From positions 496,001 through 560,000 of the forward strand of contig NZ_JAHWXP010000002.1 in the NCBI RefSeq assembly GCF_019857185.1: a stretch of DNA of 64,000 bases, read 5' to 3'. Of the stretch, positions 16,131-23,345 are shown piece by piece. The position numbers and the translations under genes were made by a program. The stretch comes from Alteriqipengyuania abyssalis (GTDB taxonomy: Bacteria > Pseudomonadota > Alphaproteobacteria > Sphingomonadales > Sphingomonadaceae). The notes below the pieces were generated by a model. That model did no database searches, had not been told where the DNA came from, and worked only from the letters and a program-made list of their open reading frames with translations. The number at the start of each line of letters is the position of its first letter. Position 1 is the stretch's first letter.

Positions 16131-16166
16131 CCACTTTACGAAGCGCGAATGGTCCGCCACTTTGCG
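16131..16166 (+). promoter_or_regulatory. Direct repeat at the LytTR gene start
   Basis: CCACTTTACG at 16131-16140 recurs as CCACTTTGCG at 16157-16166, 26 bases apart centre to centre, around the start codon of the LytTR gene. LytTR domains bind paired direct repeats, commonly spaced by two helical turns, so this is a candidate autoregulatory site. The second copy lies inside the longer coding frame, which favours the ATG at 16170 if the site is real. Confidence 0.3.
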
Positions 16167-16982
16167 CCGATGGACACCAGCGAGCGCCGCACCGACGACA
16201 CCGCCCAGCACCCTGTGCTGCGCAAGGTGCTGATCGACCTGTCGATCATGGTGGTGCTCGGCGTGGTGCTGGCCGTGATGGGCCCCTTCGGCAGCTTCCA
16301 GATGCCGCTGCCCGTCCGGCTGGTCTACTGGGTCGGTCTCGCGGTGACAGGATATGCCTGCTTCCGACCGATCGGCGCGTTGGTCACCAGCCTCGGCCCC
16401 CGGCTCGATCTGCCGGAATGGCCGCTATGGATCGCGGCGTGCCTGCTGGCGAGCGTGCCGGTGACATTGGCGGTTTTCTGGGCGGGTCAGCTGCCGGGCC
16501 CCTTCTCGCTGCCTTCGTTCGAGACCTTCGCGCGGACCTACCCCTACGTGCTGCTGGTCGGCAGCGGCGTGACCGTGCTGTTCCACCAGATCGAGCGGCG
16601 CAAGGCGACGCCGATGGCAGGGGATTTGAGAAGGCCGTCAGAGCCGCAGGTCGAAAATCCGCCTGCGCCAGAGGCCCGCTTTCTCGACCGTTTGTCCGCC
16701 CATCTCGGCAGCGACCTGCTCGCGCTGGAAATGGAGGATCACTACGTCCGTGTGCATACCGCGCTCGGCTCCGAACTGATCCTGCTCAGGATGCGCGACG
16801 CGGTGGCCGAGCTGGGCGGGATCGAGGGGGCGCAGGTCCACCGCAGCTGGTGGGTCGCGCGCGACGCGGTCGAGGATGTGAAGCGCGAGGGGCGCAACCT
16901 GCAGCTGGTGCTAACCGGCGGGCTGGAGGCACCCGTCTCTCGCGCCCGTGTCGCTGAGCTGAAAGACGCGGGCTGGTTGTAG
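16149..16982 (+). CDS. Membrane-anchored LytTR-family DNA-binding regulator
   Basis: Protein of 277 residues from this start. Four hydrophobic helices occupy about residues 27-47, 54-74, 87-107 and 120-138. A Pro-rich linker follows, then a LytTR DNA-binding domain: L-L-A-L-E-M-E-D-H-Y-V-R-V-H-T, M-R-D-A-V-A-E-L, the Q-V-H-R-S-W-W-V segment and E-G-R-N-L-Q-L-V-L. It has no phosphoreceiver domain, so the membrane part must sense the signal or anchor the DNA-binding domain. Alternative starts are ATG at 16122 or 16170; none has a convincing ribosome site. It is divergent from a DUF2306 membrane protein gene, its most likely partner or target. Confidence 0.85.
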   Translation: MVRHFAPMDTSERRTDDTAQHPVLRKVLIDLSIMVVLGVVLAVMGPFGSFQMPLPVRLVYWVGLAVTGYACFRPIGALVTSLGPRLDLPEWPLWIAACLLASVPVTLAVFWAGQLPGPFSLPSFETFARTYPYVLLVGSGVTVLFHQIERRKATPMAGDLRRPSEPQVENPPAPEARFLDRLSAHLGSDLLALEMEDHYVRVHTALGSELILLRMRDAVAELGGIEGAQVHRSWWVARDAVEDVKREGRNLQLVLTGGLEAPVSRARVAELKDAGWL

Positions 16983-17021
16983 TTCTTGCCCACCGCGCGG
17001 TTGGCTCGTAACCGCGCCAGC

Positions 17022-18038
17022 ATGAGCAACACTCCCAAGACAGACGCGCTGATGGCGCGCGGCACCCAATTCCTCGGCAGCAAATACGCGATCCTGTGCG
17101 GCGCGATGAGCTGGGTGTCCGAACGCAACCTCGTTTCCGCCATCTCCAACGCGGGCGGCTTCGGCGTGATTGCCTGCGGTGCGATGACGCCCGAGCTGCT
17201 CGATACCGAGATCGCCGAGACGAAGAAGCGGACCGACAAACCCTTCGGCGTCAACCTGATCACCATGCACCCGCAGCTGTTCGATCTGATCGCGGTGTGT
17301 GAGAAGCACGCCGTCACGCACGTGGTGCTCGCGGGTGGGATCCCGCCCAAGGGCAGTGTCGAGGCGATCAAGGGCGGCAAGAACCCCGCCAAGGTCATCT
17401 GCTTCGCGCCCACGCTGGCGCTCGCCAAGAAGCTGCTGCGTTCGGGCGCGGATGCGCTGGTGATCGAGGGGATGGAAGCAGGCGGCCATATCGGGCCGGT
17501 CTCCACGAGCGTGCTGGCGCAGGAAATGCTGCCCGAGCTGTCGGCCGACCATCTGATCTTCGTGGCGGGCGGTATCGGGCGCGGCAGTGCGATTGCCGGT
17601 TATCTGGAGATGGGCGCTTGCGGCGTGCAGCTGGGCACCCGCTTCGCCTGCGCGACCGAGAGCATCGCGCATGAGAACTTCAAGAAAGCCTTCTTCCGTG
17701 CCTCCGCCCGCGAAGCGGTTGCCAGCGTGCAGGTCGATGCGCGTCTGCCGGTGATCCCGGTCCGCGCGCTCAAGAACAAGGGCACCGAGGAATTCACCGC
17801 CAAGCAGCGCGAAATCGCCGGATTGCTCGACCGCGAGGAGATCGCGATGGCCGAGGCGCAGCTGCAGGTCGAACACTACTGGGCGGGTGCGCTGCGCCGC
17901 GCGGTGATCGACGGCGATGTCGAGAACGGCAGCCTGATGGCCGGGCAATCGGTCGGCATGGTCAAGGAAGAGGAGCCGGTCGCGCAGATCATCGCCACGC
18001 TGATGGCGGAGAGCGAAGAGGCGCTGACCCGGCGCTAA
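17022..18038 (+). CDS. Nitronate monooxygenase family flavoprotein
   Basis: FMN enzyme of 338 residues, TIM-barrel, of the 2-nitropropane dioxygenase/nitronate monooxygenase family, which oxidises alkyl nitronates to carbonyls and nitrite. Visible landmarks are P-x-x-x-G-A-M-S-W-V-S at the N-terminus, S-N-A-G-G-F-G-V-I-A, F-G-V-N-L-I-T, E-G-M-E-A-G-G-H-I-G-P, V-A-G-G-I-G and G-V-Q-L-G-T-R-F, the FMN phosphate loop. H in A-G-G-H is the usual catalytic base. The physiological role of many members is detoxification of propionate 3-nitronate; the substrate here is inferred. The start follows the preceding gene by about 40 bases and gives the normal family length. Confidence 0.9.
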   Translation: MSNTPKTDALMARGTQFLGSKYAILCGAMSWVSERNLVSAISNAGGFGVIACGAMTPELLDTEIAETKKRTDKPFGVNLITMHPQLFDLIAVCEKHAVTHVVLAGGIPPKGSVEAIKGGKNPAKVICFAPTLALAKKLLRSGADALVIEGMEAGGHIGPVSTSVLAQEMLPELSADHLIFVAGGIGRGSAIAGYLEMGACGVQLGTRFACATESIAHENFKKAFFRASAREAVASVQVDARLPVIPVRALKNKGTEEFTAKQREIAGLLDREEIAMAEAQLQVEHYWAGALRRAVIDGDVENGSLMAGQSVGMVKEEEPVAQIIATLMAESEEALTRR

Positions 18039-18175
18039 ACTCACGCACCGGCCCTCTACGACGGGAACCACGGGCGGTTTGGCGCTTTATGCCGGGAGGC
18101 ACGCGCGCGCGAAACCCGCGCATCTGCGCGAGAGCCGCCCCGCATTCGCCATCACACCTTCCGGAGGGTTCTTCC

Positions 18176-18826
18176 ATGCGCATGATCCAGTCTCTCACCG
18201 TGGCCGCTCTCGTCGGCCTGGCCACCGTTCCTGCTCTTGCCCTTCAGGAAGGCGCGCCGCAGGTGCCCGGCCAGATGGATGCGAGCCGGGTCAGCGGCGG
18301 CACCTACGTGACCGATCCTGCGCACACGCTGGTCGCGTGGACGGTCAACCATTTCGGCTTCAACAGCTATTTCGGCGCGTTCGGCGACGTTGACGGCACG
18401 CTGCAGATCGATCCTGCCGATCTGTCCTCCGCCAAGGTCGACGTCACCATCCCGATCACCAGCGTTACCGTGGTCAGCGATGGCTTACGCGATCACCTTC
18501 TGCGCCCCGGCAAGGATGGCGGCGACCCCGACTTCTTCGGCGCCGAGCCGGAAGCTGCGCGCTTCGTTTCGACCAGTGTGGACGTCGGCGCGGATGGCAC
18601 CAGTGCCAGCATTACCGGCGATCTGACGATGAACGGCGTGACCAAGCCGGTGACCATCGATGCCCGCTTTACCGGCGCAGGCTCCAACCCGATGAACAAG
18701 GTCGAAACGATCGGCTTCGAAGGCACCGCGACGATCCTGCGGTCCGATTTCGGGGTCGACTACGCGCTTCCGCTGGTGAGCGACGAGGTCGAACTGAAGA
18801 TCAGCGCCGCCTTCGAAAAGCAGTAG
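18176..18826 (+). CDS. YceI-family periplasmic protein
   Basis: Protein of 216 residues with an N-terminal signal peptide ending in the A-L-A region near residue 22, so it is periplasmic. The mature part begins Y-V-T-D-P-A-H-T-L-V-A-W-T-V-N-H-F-G-F and continues F-G-D-V-D-G-T-L with I-P-I-T-S-V-T-V, typical of the lipocalin-like YceI barrel that binds isoprenoids such as polyprenyl or quinone tails. The late F-E-G-T-A-T-I-L-R-S-D-F-G-V is the family's closing strand pair. GGAGGG lies about 9 bases before the ATG. Role in isoprenoid transport or oxidative defence is inferred from the family. Confidence 0.92.
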   Translation: MRMIQSLTVAALVGLATVPALALQEGAPQVPGQMDASRVSGGTYVTDPAHTLVAWTVNHFGFNSYFGAFGDVDGTLQIDPADLSSAKVDVTIPITSVTVVSDGLRDHLLRPGKDGGDPDFFGAEPEAARFVSTSVDVGADGTSASITGDLTMNGVTKPVTIDARFTGAGSNPMNKVETIGFEGTATILRSDFGVDYALPLVSDEVELKISAAFEKQ

Positions 18827-18890
18827 GCAAGCACGATAACCGGGCGCGCTGCGGGCCCGAGCCGCGGCTCATATCAGGGGAGGCACGCGT

Positions 18891-19769
18891 ATGTGCGATG
18901 AGGCGAAGCTGGCCCAGTGGGCGAAAGAGGGGCTTAACCGGCGGCAGTTCGGCATCCTCGGCGGGGTGGCCGCGATCGGAGCCTGCGCACCGATGGCGGG
19001 CGGCTCCGACGGCGATATTGCCCTGCCGGCACTGACCGAGCGGCAGGTATCCTTCGAGACGCCTGCGGGCACGATGGACGGCTTCTTCGTCGCGCCTGCC
19101 TCTGGCCCGGCCCCCGGCGTGCTGTTCTGGCCCGATATTGCCGGCCTGCGCGAGGCCAAGCGCGCCATGGCGCGGCGGCTGGCCGGGCGTGGATACGCAG
19201 TGCTGGTGGTCAATCCCTACTACCGCGACGTCGCAGGCGAGCAGTTCGCCGATTTCGCCACCTTCGCGGGCAATGGTGGCTTCCAGAAGGTCAAGCCGTG
19301 GCGTGACAAGCTGACTGCGGAAGCGATCATGAGCGATGCGGGGGCAGCGGTCGGCTGGCTCGACGCGCAAAAGGAAGTCGATACCGCGCGCGGGATCGGC
19401 ACGCAGGGCTATTGCATGGGCGGGCCGTTCACTTTCTGGACCGCGGCGGCGGTGCCCGCAAGGGTGAAGGGCGTCGCCAGCTTCCACGGCGGCGGGCTGG
19501 TGCGCGAGGATGATCCGATGAGCCCGCATCGTACCTTCGACGATACGCAGGCGCATTACCTCGTGGCGATCGCTAAGAACGACGATGCGGAGGCGCCCGA
19601 TCACAAGCGCATTCTGCGCGAGGCTGCGGCAGAGGCGGGGCGTCCGGCCAAGATCGAGGTCTATGATGGCGATCACGGCTGGACCGTGCCGGACAGCCCG
19701 GCCTATGCCGAGCCCGCTGCGGAAAAGGCCTTCGCCGATCTGATGGCGCTGTACGCAGCGGCCTTATGA
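18891..19769 (+). CDS. Dienelactone hydrolase family protein with Tat-like signal
   Basis: Alpha/beta hydrolase of 292 residues. The nucleophile is Cys175 in G-Y-C-M-G-G, the dienelactone hydrolase elbow; the acid is in the A-I-A-K-N-D-D region and the histidine in D-G-D-H-G-W-T-V. The N-terminus carries L-N-R-R-Q-F-G-I-L-G-G-V-A-A, a twin-arginine pattern followed by a hydrophobic stretch and G-A-C-A, so it is probably exported and perhaps lipid-anchored. Export is unusual for dienelactone hydrolases of aromatic catabolism and points to an ester or lactone substrate in the envelope. No catabolic gene cluster surrounds it. It starts about 65 bases after the YceI gene. Confidence 0.87.
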   Translation: MCDEAKLAQWAKEGLNRRQFGILGGVAAIGACAPMAGGSDGDIALPALTERQVSFETPAGTMDGFFVAPASGPAPGVLFWPDIAGLREAKRAMARRLAGRGYAVLVVNPYYRDVAGEQFADFATFAGNGGFQKVKPWRDKLTAEAIMSDAGAAVGWLDAQKEVDTARGIGTQGYCMGGPFTFWTAAAVPARVKGVASFHGGGLVREDDPMSPHRTFDDTQAHYLVAIAKNDDAEAPDHKRILREAAAEAGRPAKIEVYDGDHGWTVPDSPAYAEPAAEKAFADLMALYAAAL

Positions 19770-19895
19770 GGTCGTGCGCTGTTGCAAGAATGCGACAGCG
19801 CCCGAAATCGTATGTCGCAGGGGAATCCATAGGCTTGTGCTGGCGTTGGCGCTTGTGCATGGGGCTGGATGAAGCTTCTTAAGAGGGGAAGATAC

Positions 19896-20123
19896 GTGCG
19901 TATTGCCAAGACTTTGACTGCCGCCGCCGCGCTCGCTCTCGCCGGTGGTTCGATCGCCGCTCAGGCGGAACCTGTCCGCACCGCCGCTCCGGCGTCGGAA
20001 GAAAGTGAAATCGCCGGGCTCAGCTACGGCACCCAGTTCATCGCGCTGGCGCTTATCGCCGGTGTTATCGCGGGCGCTGTCGCGCTGACCGATTCGGACG
20101 ACGACACTCCGATCAGCGCCTAA
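19896..20123 (+). CDS. Small single-pass exported protein of unknown function
   Basis: Protein of 75 residues that I do not recognise. A signal peptide (M-R-I-A-K-T-L-T-A-A-A-A-L-A-L-A-G-G) is followed by a short linker, then one hydrophobic helix (F-I-A-L-A-L-I-A-G-V-I-A-G-A-V-A-L) and an acidic tail D-S-D-D-D-T. The pattern is of a small membrane protein with an acidic outside end. The GTG at 19896 is chosen because AGAGGGG precedes it by 8 bases; the upstream ATG at 19869 would put an extra basic segment before the signal peptide. A clear terminator follows 37 bases after the stop, so it ends a transcript, probably its own. Confidence 0.75.
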   Translation: MRIAKTLTAAAALALAGGSIAAQAEPVRTAAPASEESEIAGLSYGTQFIALALIAGVIAGAVALTDSDDDTPISA

Positions 20124-20159
20124 GGCCGCTACGCTCGGTCCTACCGGACCTTGAGATAC

Positions 20160-20196
20160 AAAAAGGGGGGCGCCCGAGCGGGCCGCTCCCCTTTTT
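20160..20196 (+). terminator. Rho-independent terminator
   Basis: A-run and G-run AAAAAGGGG (20160-20168) pairs with CCCCTTTTT (20188-20196) around a GC-rich middle, giving a strong stem followed by T residues within its own 3' arm. It follows the small exported protein gene. The symmetric A and T runs mean it could act in both directions, but no opposing gene ends here. Confidence 0.85.
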
Positions 20197-20324
20197 CGCG
20201 TCGTCCTGTCGCCTGGTCCAACCCGGCCCGAGCCAAGCCAACCCGTTCCCAAGCCCCGGTTTCGCTTGGCCTCCCCGATCCTGCCCGCTAGGCTGAACCC
20301 CTGCAAAAATCAGGAGTGGATCGC

Positions 20325-21347
20325 ATGGGTGGAATTGTCGTTCTCGGGCTGCTGGTGTTCCTGCTGCTCGTCTTCCTGATGACCGCCATTACCATGGTGA
20401 AGCAGGGCTACGTCTACACGATCGAGCGGTTCGGCAAGTTCACCAAGGCTGCCGATCCGGGCCTGACGATCATCTTCCCGCTGATCGACCGGGTCGGCCA
20501 CCGCATCAACATGATGGAACAGGTGCTCGATATCCCGGGGCAGGAGATCATTACCAAGGACAACGCGATGGTCGGGGTCGATGCGGTGGTGTTCTTCCAG
20601 GTGCTCGACGCGCCCAAGGCGGCTTACGAGGTCTCCGGCCTGCACCCCGCGATCATGGCGCTCACCACCACCAACCTGCGCACCGTGATGGGCAGCATGG
20701 ATCTGGACGAGACGCTGTCCAAGCGCGACGAGATCAACGCCCGCCTGCTCAGCGTGGTCGACCACGCGACCTCGCCGTGGGGGATCAAGATCACCCGGGT
20801 CGAGATCAAGGATATCCGCCCGCCGCGCGACATTTCCGAAGCGATGGCCCGGCAGATGAAGGCCGAACGCCTCAAGCGCGCCGAAATCCTCGAAGCCGAG
20901 GGCGATCGCCAGAGCCGCATCCTGCGCGCCGAGGGTGAGAAGCAGAGCGCGATCCTGAAGGCCGAAGGTGCGCGTGAGAGTGCGTTCCGCGACGCCGAGG
21001 CGCGCGAGCGTGCCGCCGAAGCCGAAGCCAAGGCCACCCAGATGGTGTCCGACGCGATCGCATCCTCGGGCAATCAGGCGATCAACTACTTCGTTGCGCA
21101 GGAATACACCAAGGCGGTGGGCAAGTTCGCCGATAGCCCCAATGCCAAGACGATCCTGTTCCCGGTCGAGGCGACCCAGCTGATCGGTTCGCTCGGCGGG
21201 ATCGGCGAACTGGTGCGCGATGCCATCAATCCGGGCGAGAAGGCGCCGGTCGGCGGCAATAACGGCGTGCCGCTCTCCCGCGAGCGCGATCCGGTGACCC
21301 GCGAACGCGCCTCCGTGCCCCGTGCGGGCCGTGGCGATCCGCAGTGA
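20325..21347 (+). CDS. SPFH/band 7 membrane protein (QmcA/paraslipin type)
   Basis: Stomatin-like protein of 340 residues. One N-terminal transmembrane helix (about 3-24) is followed by an SPFH domain starting V-K-Q-G-Y-V-Y-T-I-E-R-F-G-K-F, with L-D-I-P-G-Q-E-I-I-T-K-D-N and the conserved L-N/R-T-V-M-G segment. An A/E/R-rich coiled coil (A-E-R-L-K-R-A-E-I-L-E-A-E-G onward) promotes assembly into large rings. Such proteins cap membrane proteases or organise microdomains. The start at 20325 follows CAGGAG by 8 bases. The NfeD gene starts 13 bases later; SPFH-NfeD pairing is a well-known operon in which NfeD binds the SPFH ring. Confidence 0.93.
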   Translation: MGGIVVLGLLVFLLLVFLMTAITMVKQGYVYTIERFGKFTKAADPGLTIIFPLIDRVGHRINMMEQVLDIPGQEIITKDNAMVGVDAVVFFQVLDAPKAAYEVSGLHPAIMALTTTNLRTVMGSMDLDETLSKRDEINARLLSVVDHATSPWGIKITRVEIKDIRPPRDISEAMARQMKAERLKRAEILEAEGDRQSRILRAEGEKQSAILKAEGARESAFRDAEARERAAEAEAKATQMVSDAIASSGNQAINYFVAQEYTKAVGKFADSPNAKTILFPVEATQLIGSLGGIGELVRDAINPGEKAPVGGNNGVPLSRERDPVTRERASVPRAGRGDPQ

Positions 21348-21360
21348 TCGGTAAGCGGCG

Positions 21361-21852
21361 ATGATCGACGGGATCGACCATTACTGGATATGGATCGCGC
21401 TGGGCCTCTTCCTGGCCGTGCTCGAACTGCTGGTGCCCGGGGTCTACCTCATCTGGCTCGCCGTCGCGGCGCTGGTCACGGGCGCGCTGGCGTTCGTGCT
21501 GCCCTTCGGCTGGCCGCTGGAGATCGTCAGCTTCGTCTCGCTTTCGCTGATCGCGGTGTACAGCGCGCGCCGCTATCTCAATGACAAGCCGATCGTCAGC
21601 AGCGATCCGCTGCTCAACCAGCGTGGCGGGCGGATGGTCGGGGAGACGGCTCTGGTCGTCCAGCCGATCGAGAGCGGCAGCGGGCGCGTGCGGCTGGGCG
21701 ACAGCGAGTGGATCGCCCGGGGGCCCGACACTCCGGCCGGGCAGCGTGTGCGGATCAGTGGCAATGACGGTGCGATCCTGCTGGTCGAACCGATTCCCCT
21801 AATCGCCGAGACCAAGGCCCAGGATACCGACGGAACGCCTGCCGACGGCTGA
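21361..21852 (+). CDS. NfeD-family membrane protein
   Basis: Protein of 163 residues, short NfeD type. Three hydrophobic segments cover about 8-30, 33-50 and 55-68 (W-I-W-I-A-L-G-L-F-L-A-V-L-E-L-L-V-P-G-V-Y opens the first). The C-terminal OB-fold domain contains R-G-G-R-M-V-G-E-T-A-L-V-V and G-R-V-R-L-G-D-S-E-W-I-A-R-G, the standard NfeDC motif. It lacks the ClpP-like protease domain of long NfeD proteins. It partners the SPFH protein encoded directly upstream, most likely one transcript. It is convergent with the epimerase-like gene, 18 bases apart. Confidence 0.93.
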   Translation: MIDGIDHYWIWIALGLFLAVLELLVPGVYLIWLAVAALVTGALAFVLPFGWPLEIVSFVSLSLIAVYSARRYLNDKPIVSSDPLLNQRGGRMVGETALVVQPIESGSGRVRLGDSEWIARGPDTPAGQRVRISGNDGAILLVEPIPLIAETKAQDTDGTPADG

Positions 21853-21870
21853 CCGCGCGTGCGGGCGCTC

Positions 21871-22821
21871 TCAGCCCACGCTGTCCATCTTCTCCGCAAA
21901 GCGGCCGTGCTTGCGATAGCGGACCATGTAGTGGTCGATCACCAGCTCCAGCGGGCGCGGCTGGATACCAAGCGCAGCGAAGCCAGGCACCCCTTCAGAG
22001 GAGGTGCTGCCCGCCTTGAGCATGCGCCACTGGTCCGTCCCCATCGGCGTGCCGGGCAGCGCGGCAAAAGCGGCACTGGCGGCGTCGGGCATCGGCAGGA
22101 AGGTGCGTTTGCGCCGCTGCGCCTTGGCGATCCGCTGATTGAGCTCCATCATCGTCCACTTGTCCGGCCCGGCCAGCTCGTAGATCTTGCCGCCGAACTC
22201 GGACGGGTCGAGCAGCGCCCTGGTGATCGCCGACGCGACATCGTCGACATGGACCACCTGCAGCGGCGAATCGGGCGCGAAGACCGGCAGCACCGGCAGG
22301 CTCGAAATCAGGTCTGCAAACAGGTTGAGGATGCCGCCATCGGGGCCGAAGATGATCGAGGGGCGCAGGATCGTCGCCTTGGGGAAGGCATCGCGCACCA
22401 GTTCCTCGCCCAGCGCCTTGGCCTGCGCATAGGTGGAGGGGCCGTTGCGGTCCGCGCCGATCGCGCTGACCTGAACGAAGCGGCTCGCTCCCGCGACCTT
22501 AGCCGCGCGCGCCAGATTGCCCGCAGCCTCGCCCATCAGCTTCATCAGGTCGCCTTCGAAGGTGCCGACCAGGTTGACCACCGCATCGCTCCCTTCGACG
22601 CAGGCACGCACGCTGCGCTCGTCGAGAATGTCGCACCGGGCGAACTGCAGCTGGCCCAGCTTGGCCAGCGGCTTGAGCGAGAACGCTTCTTCCGGATGGC
22701 GCGCGGCGATGCGCACGCGCGCATTCTGCTGCAGCAGGTCTTCGGCGACGTGGCGGCCGATGAAGCCGCTGCCGCCGAAGATCGTCACCACCTTGTCGGC
22801 GAGCGGATTGGTGATGGGCAT
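21871..22821 (-). CDS. NDUFA9-type NAD(P)-binding epimerase-like protein
   Basis: Atypical short-chain dehydrogenase of 316 residues, similar to the NDUFA9/39-kDa accessory subunit of complex I. The nucleotide-binding loop is V-T-I-F-G-G-S-G-F-I-G-R-H near residues 12-24, then A-R-H-P, C-D-I-L-D and V-N-L-V-G-T-F-E-G. S-x-x-x-Y-A-Q-A-K keeps a Tyr-x-x-x-Lys pair, and the H-V-D-D-V-A segment is conserved. In alphaproteobacteria such proteins occur both as complex I accessory subunits and as free enzymes; no nuo genes are nearby. The ATG at 22821 gives the standard N-terminus; the longer frame to 22908 adds residues with no similarity. Confidence 0.88.
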   Translation of the reverse strand: MPITNPLADKVVTIFGGSGFIGRHVAEDLLQQNARVRIAARHPEEAFSLKPLAKLGQLQFARCDILDERSVRACVEGSDAVVNLVGTFEGDLMKLMGEAAGNLARAAKVAGASRFVQVSAIGADRNGPSTYAQAKALGEELVRDAFPKATILRPSIIFGPDGGILNLFADLISSLPVLPVFAPDSPLQVVHVDDVASAITRALLDPSEFGGKIYELAGPDKWTMMELNQRIAKAQRRKRTFLPMPDAASAAFAALPGTPMGTDQWRMLKAGSTSSEGVPGFAALGIQPRPLELVIDHYMVRYRKHGRFAEKMDSVG

Positions 22822-23005
22822 CGGGTAGGCCTTTCCGAAGGGAGCAATTGGGCGGTTGATATGCAGCGCCGCTTTGCCGGATGGCGACGAGCCTCGCAAG
22901 GCTGGCATGCGTGTTCTCTATTTGCGTTGACAGGCATGCCCTCCCTCGGTTAGTGGCCCGCGCCTACCCGGCGGCCGCGCCTTCGATGACCGGCCTGCCA
23001 TGTGT

Positions 23006-23092
23006 GCCCAGATGGCGGAATTGGTAGACGCACCGTCTTCAGGTGGCGGCGATCGCAAGGTCGTGGAGGTTCGAGTCCTCTTCTGGGCACCA
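23006..23092 (+). tRNA. tRNA-Leu (CAG)
   Basis: Acceptor arms GCCCAGA and TCTGGGC pair fully, and CCA is encoded at 23090-23092. The D-arm carries G-G-A-A-T-T-G-G-T-A-G-A-C. The anticodon stem CCGTC/GGCGG closes the loop TTCAGGT with anticodon CAG. A long variable arm (class II) and the T-loop GTTCGAGTC are present. It stands alone, not in an operon with protein genes. Confidence 0.97.
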
Positions 23093-23345
23093 TTACTTCA
23101 GATTCTACATATGCTGGTGTCTCGGGCTGGACGCAGCGTTTGCGCGTCGCTCTTTTCGAGCCAATACGGCTTTTCCCAAAGTCTCTTCCAGTGTGCTGAC
23201 ACCGCGCTACATGTCTGGTGCAAGCTGATGGCGTCGGCCTGCGAGAGACAGTGATGCTGTCGCCCTTTTCTGCAAAGCGCCTGGCGAACCTGCTCTCTTC
23301 CATCTTGGGGGAAGGGCGGGCGTGGCTTTTTCGCTCGTGCTTGCC

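Noticed and set aside
23093-23345. A possible integrated element or small RNA next to tRNA-Leu(CAG)
   Set aside because: No integrase, duplicated tRNA end or stable structured segment could be recognised.
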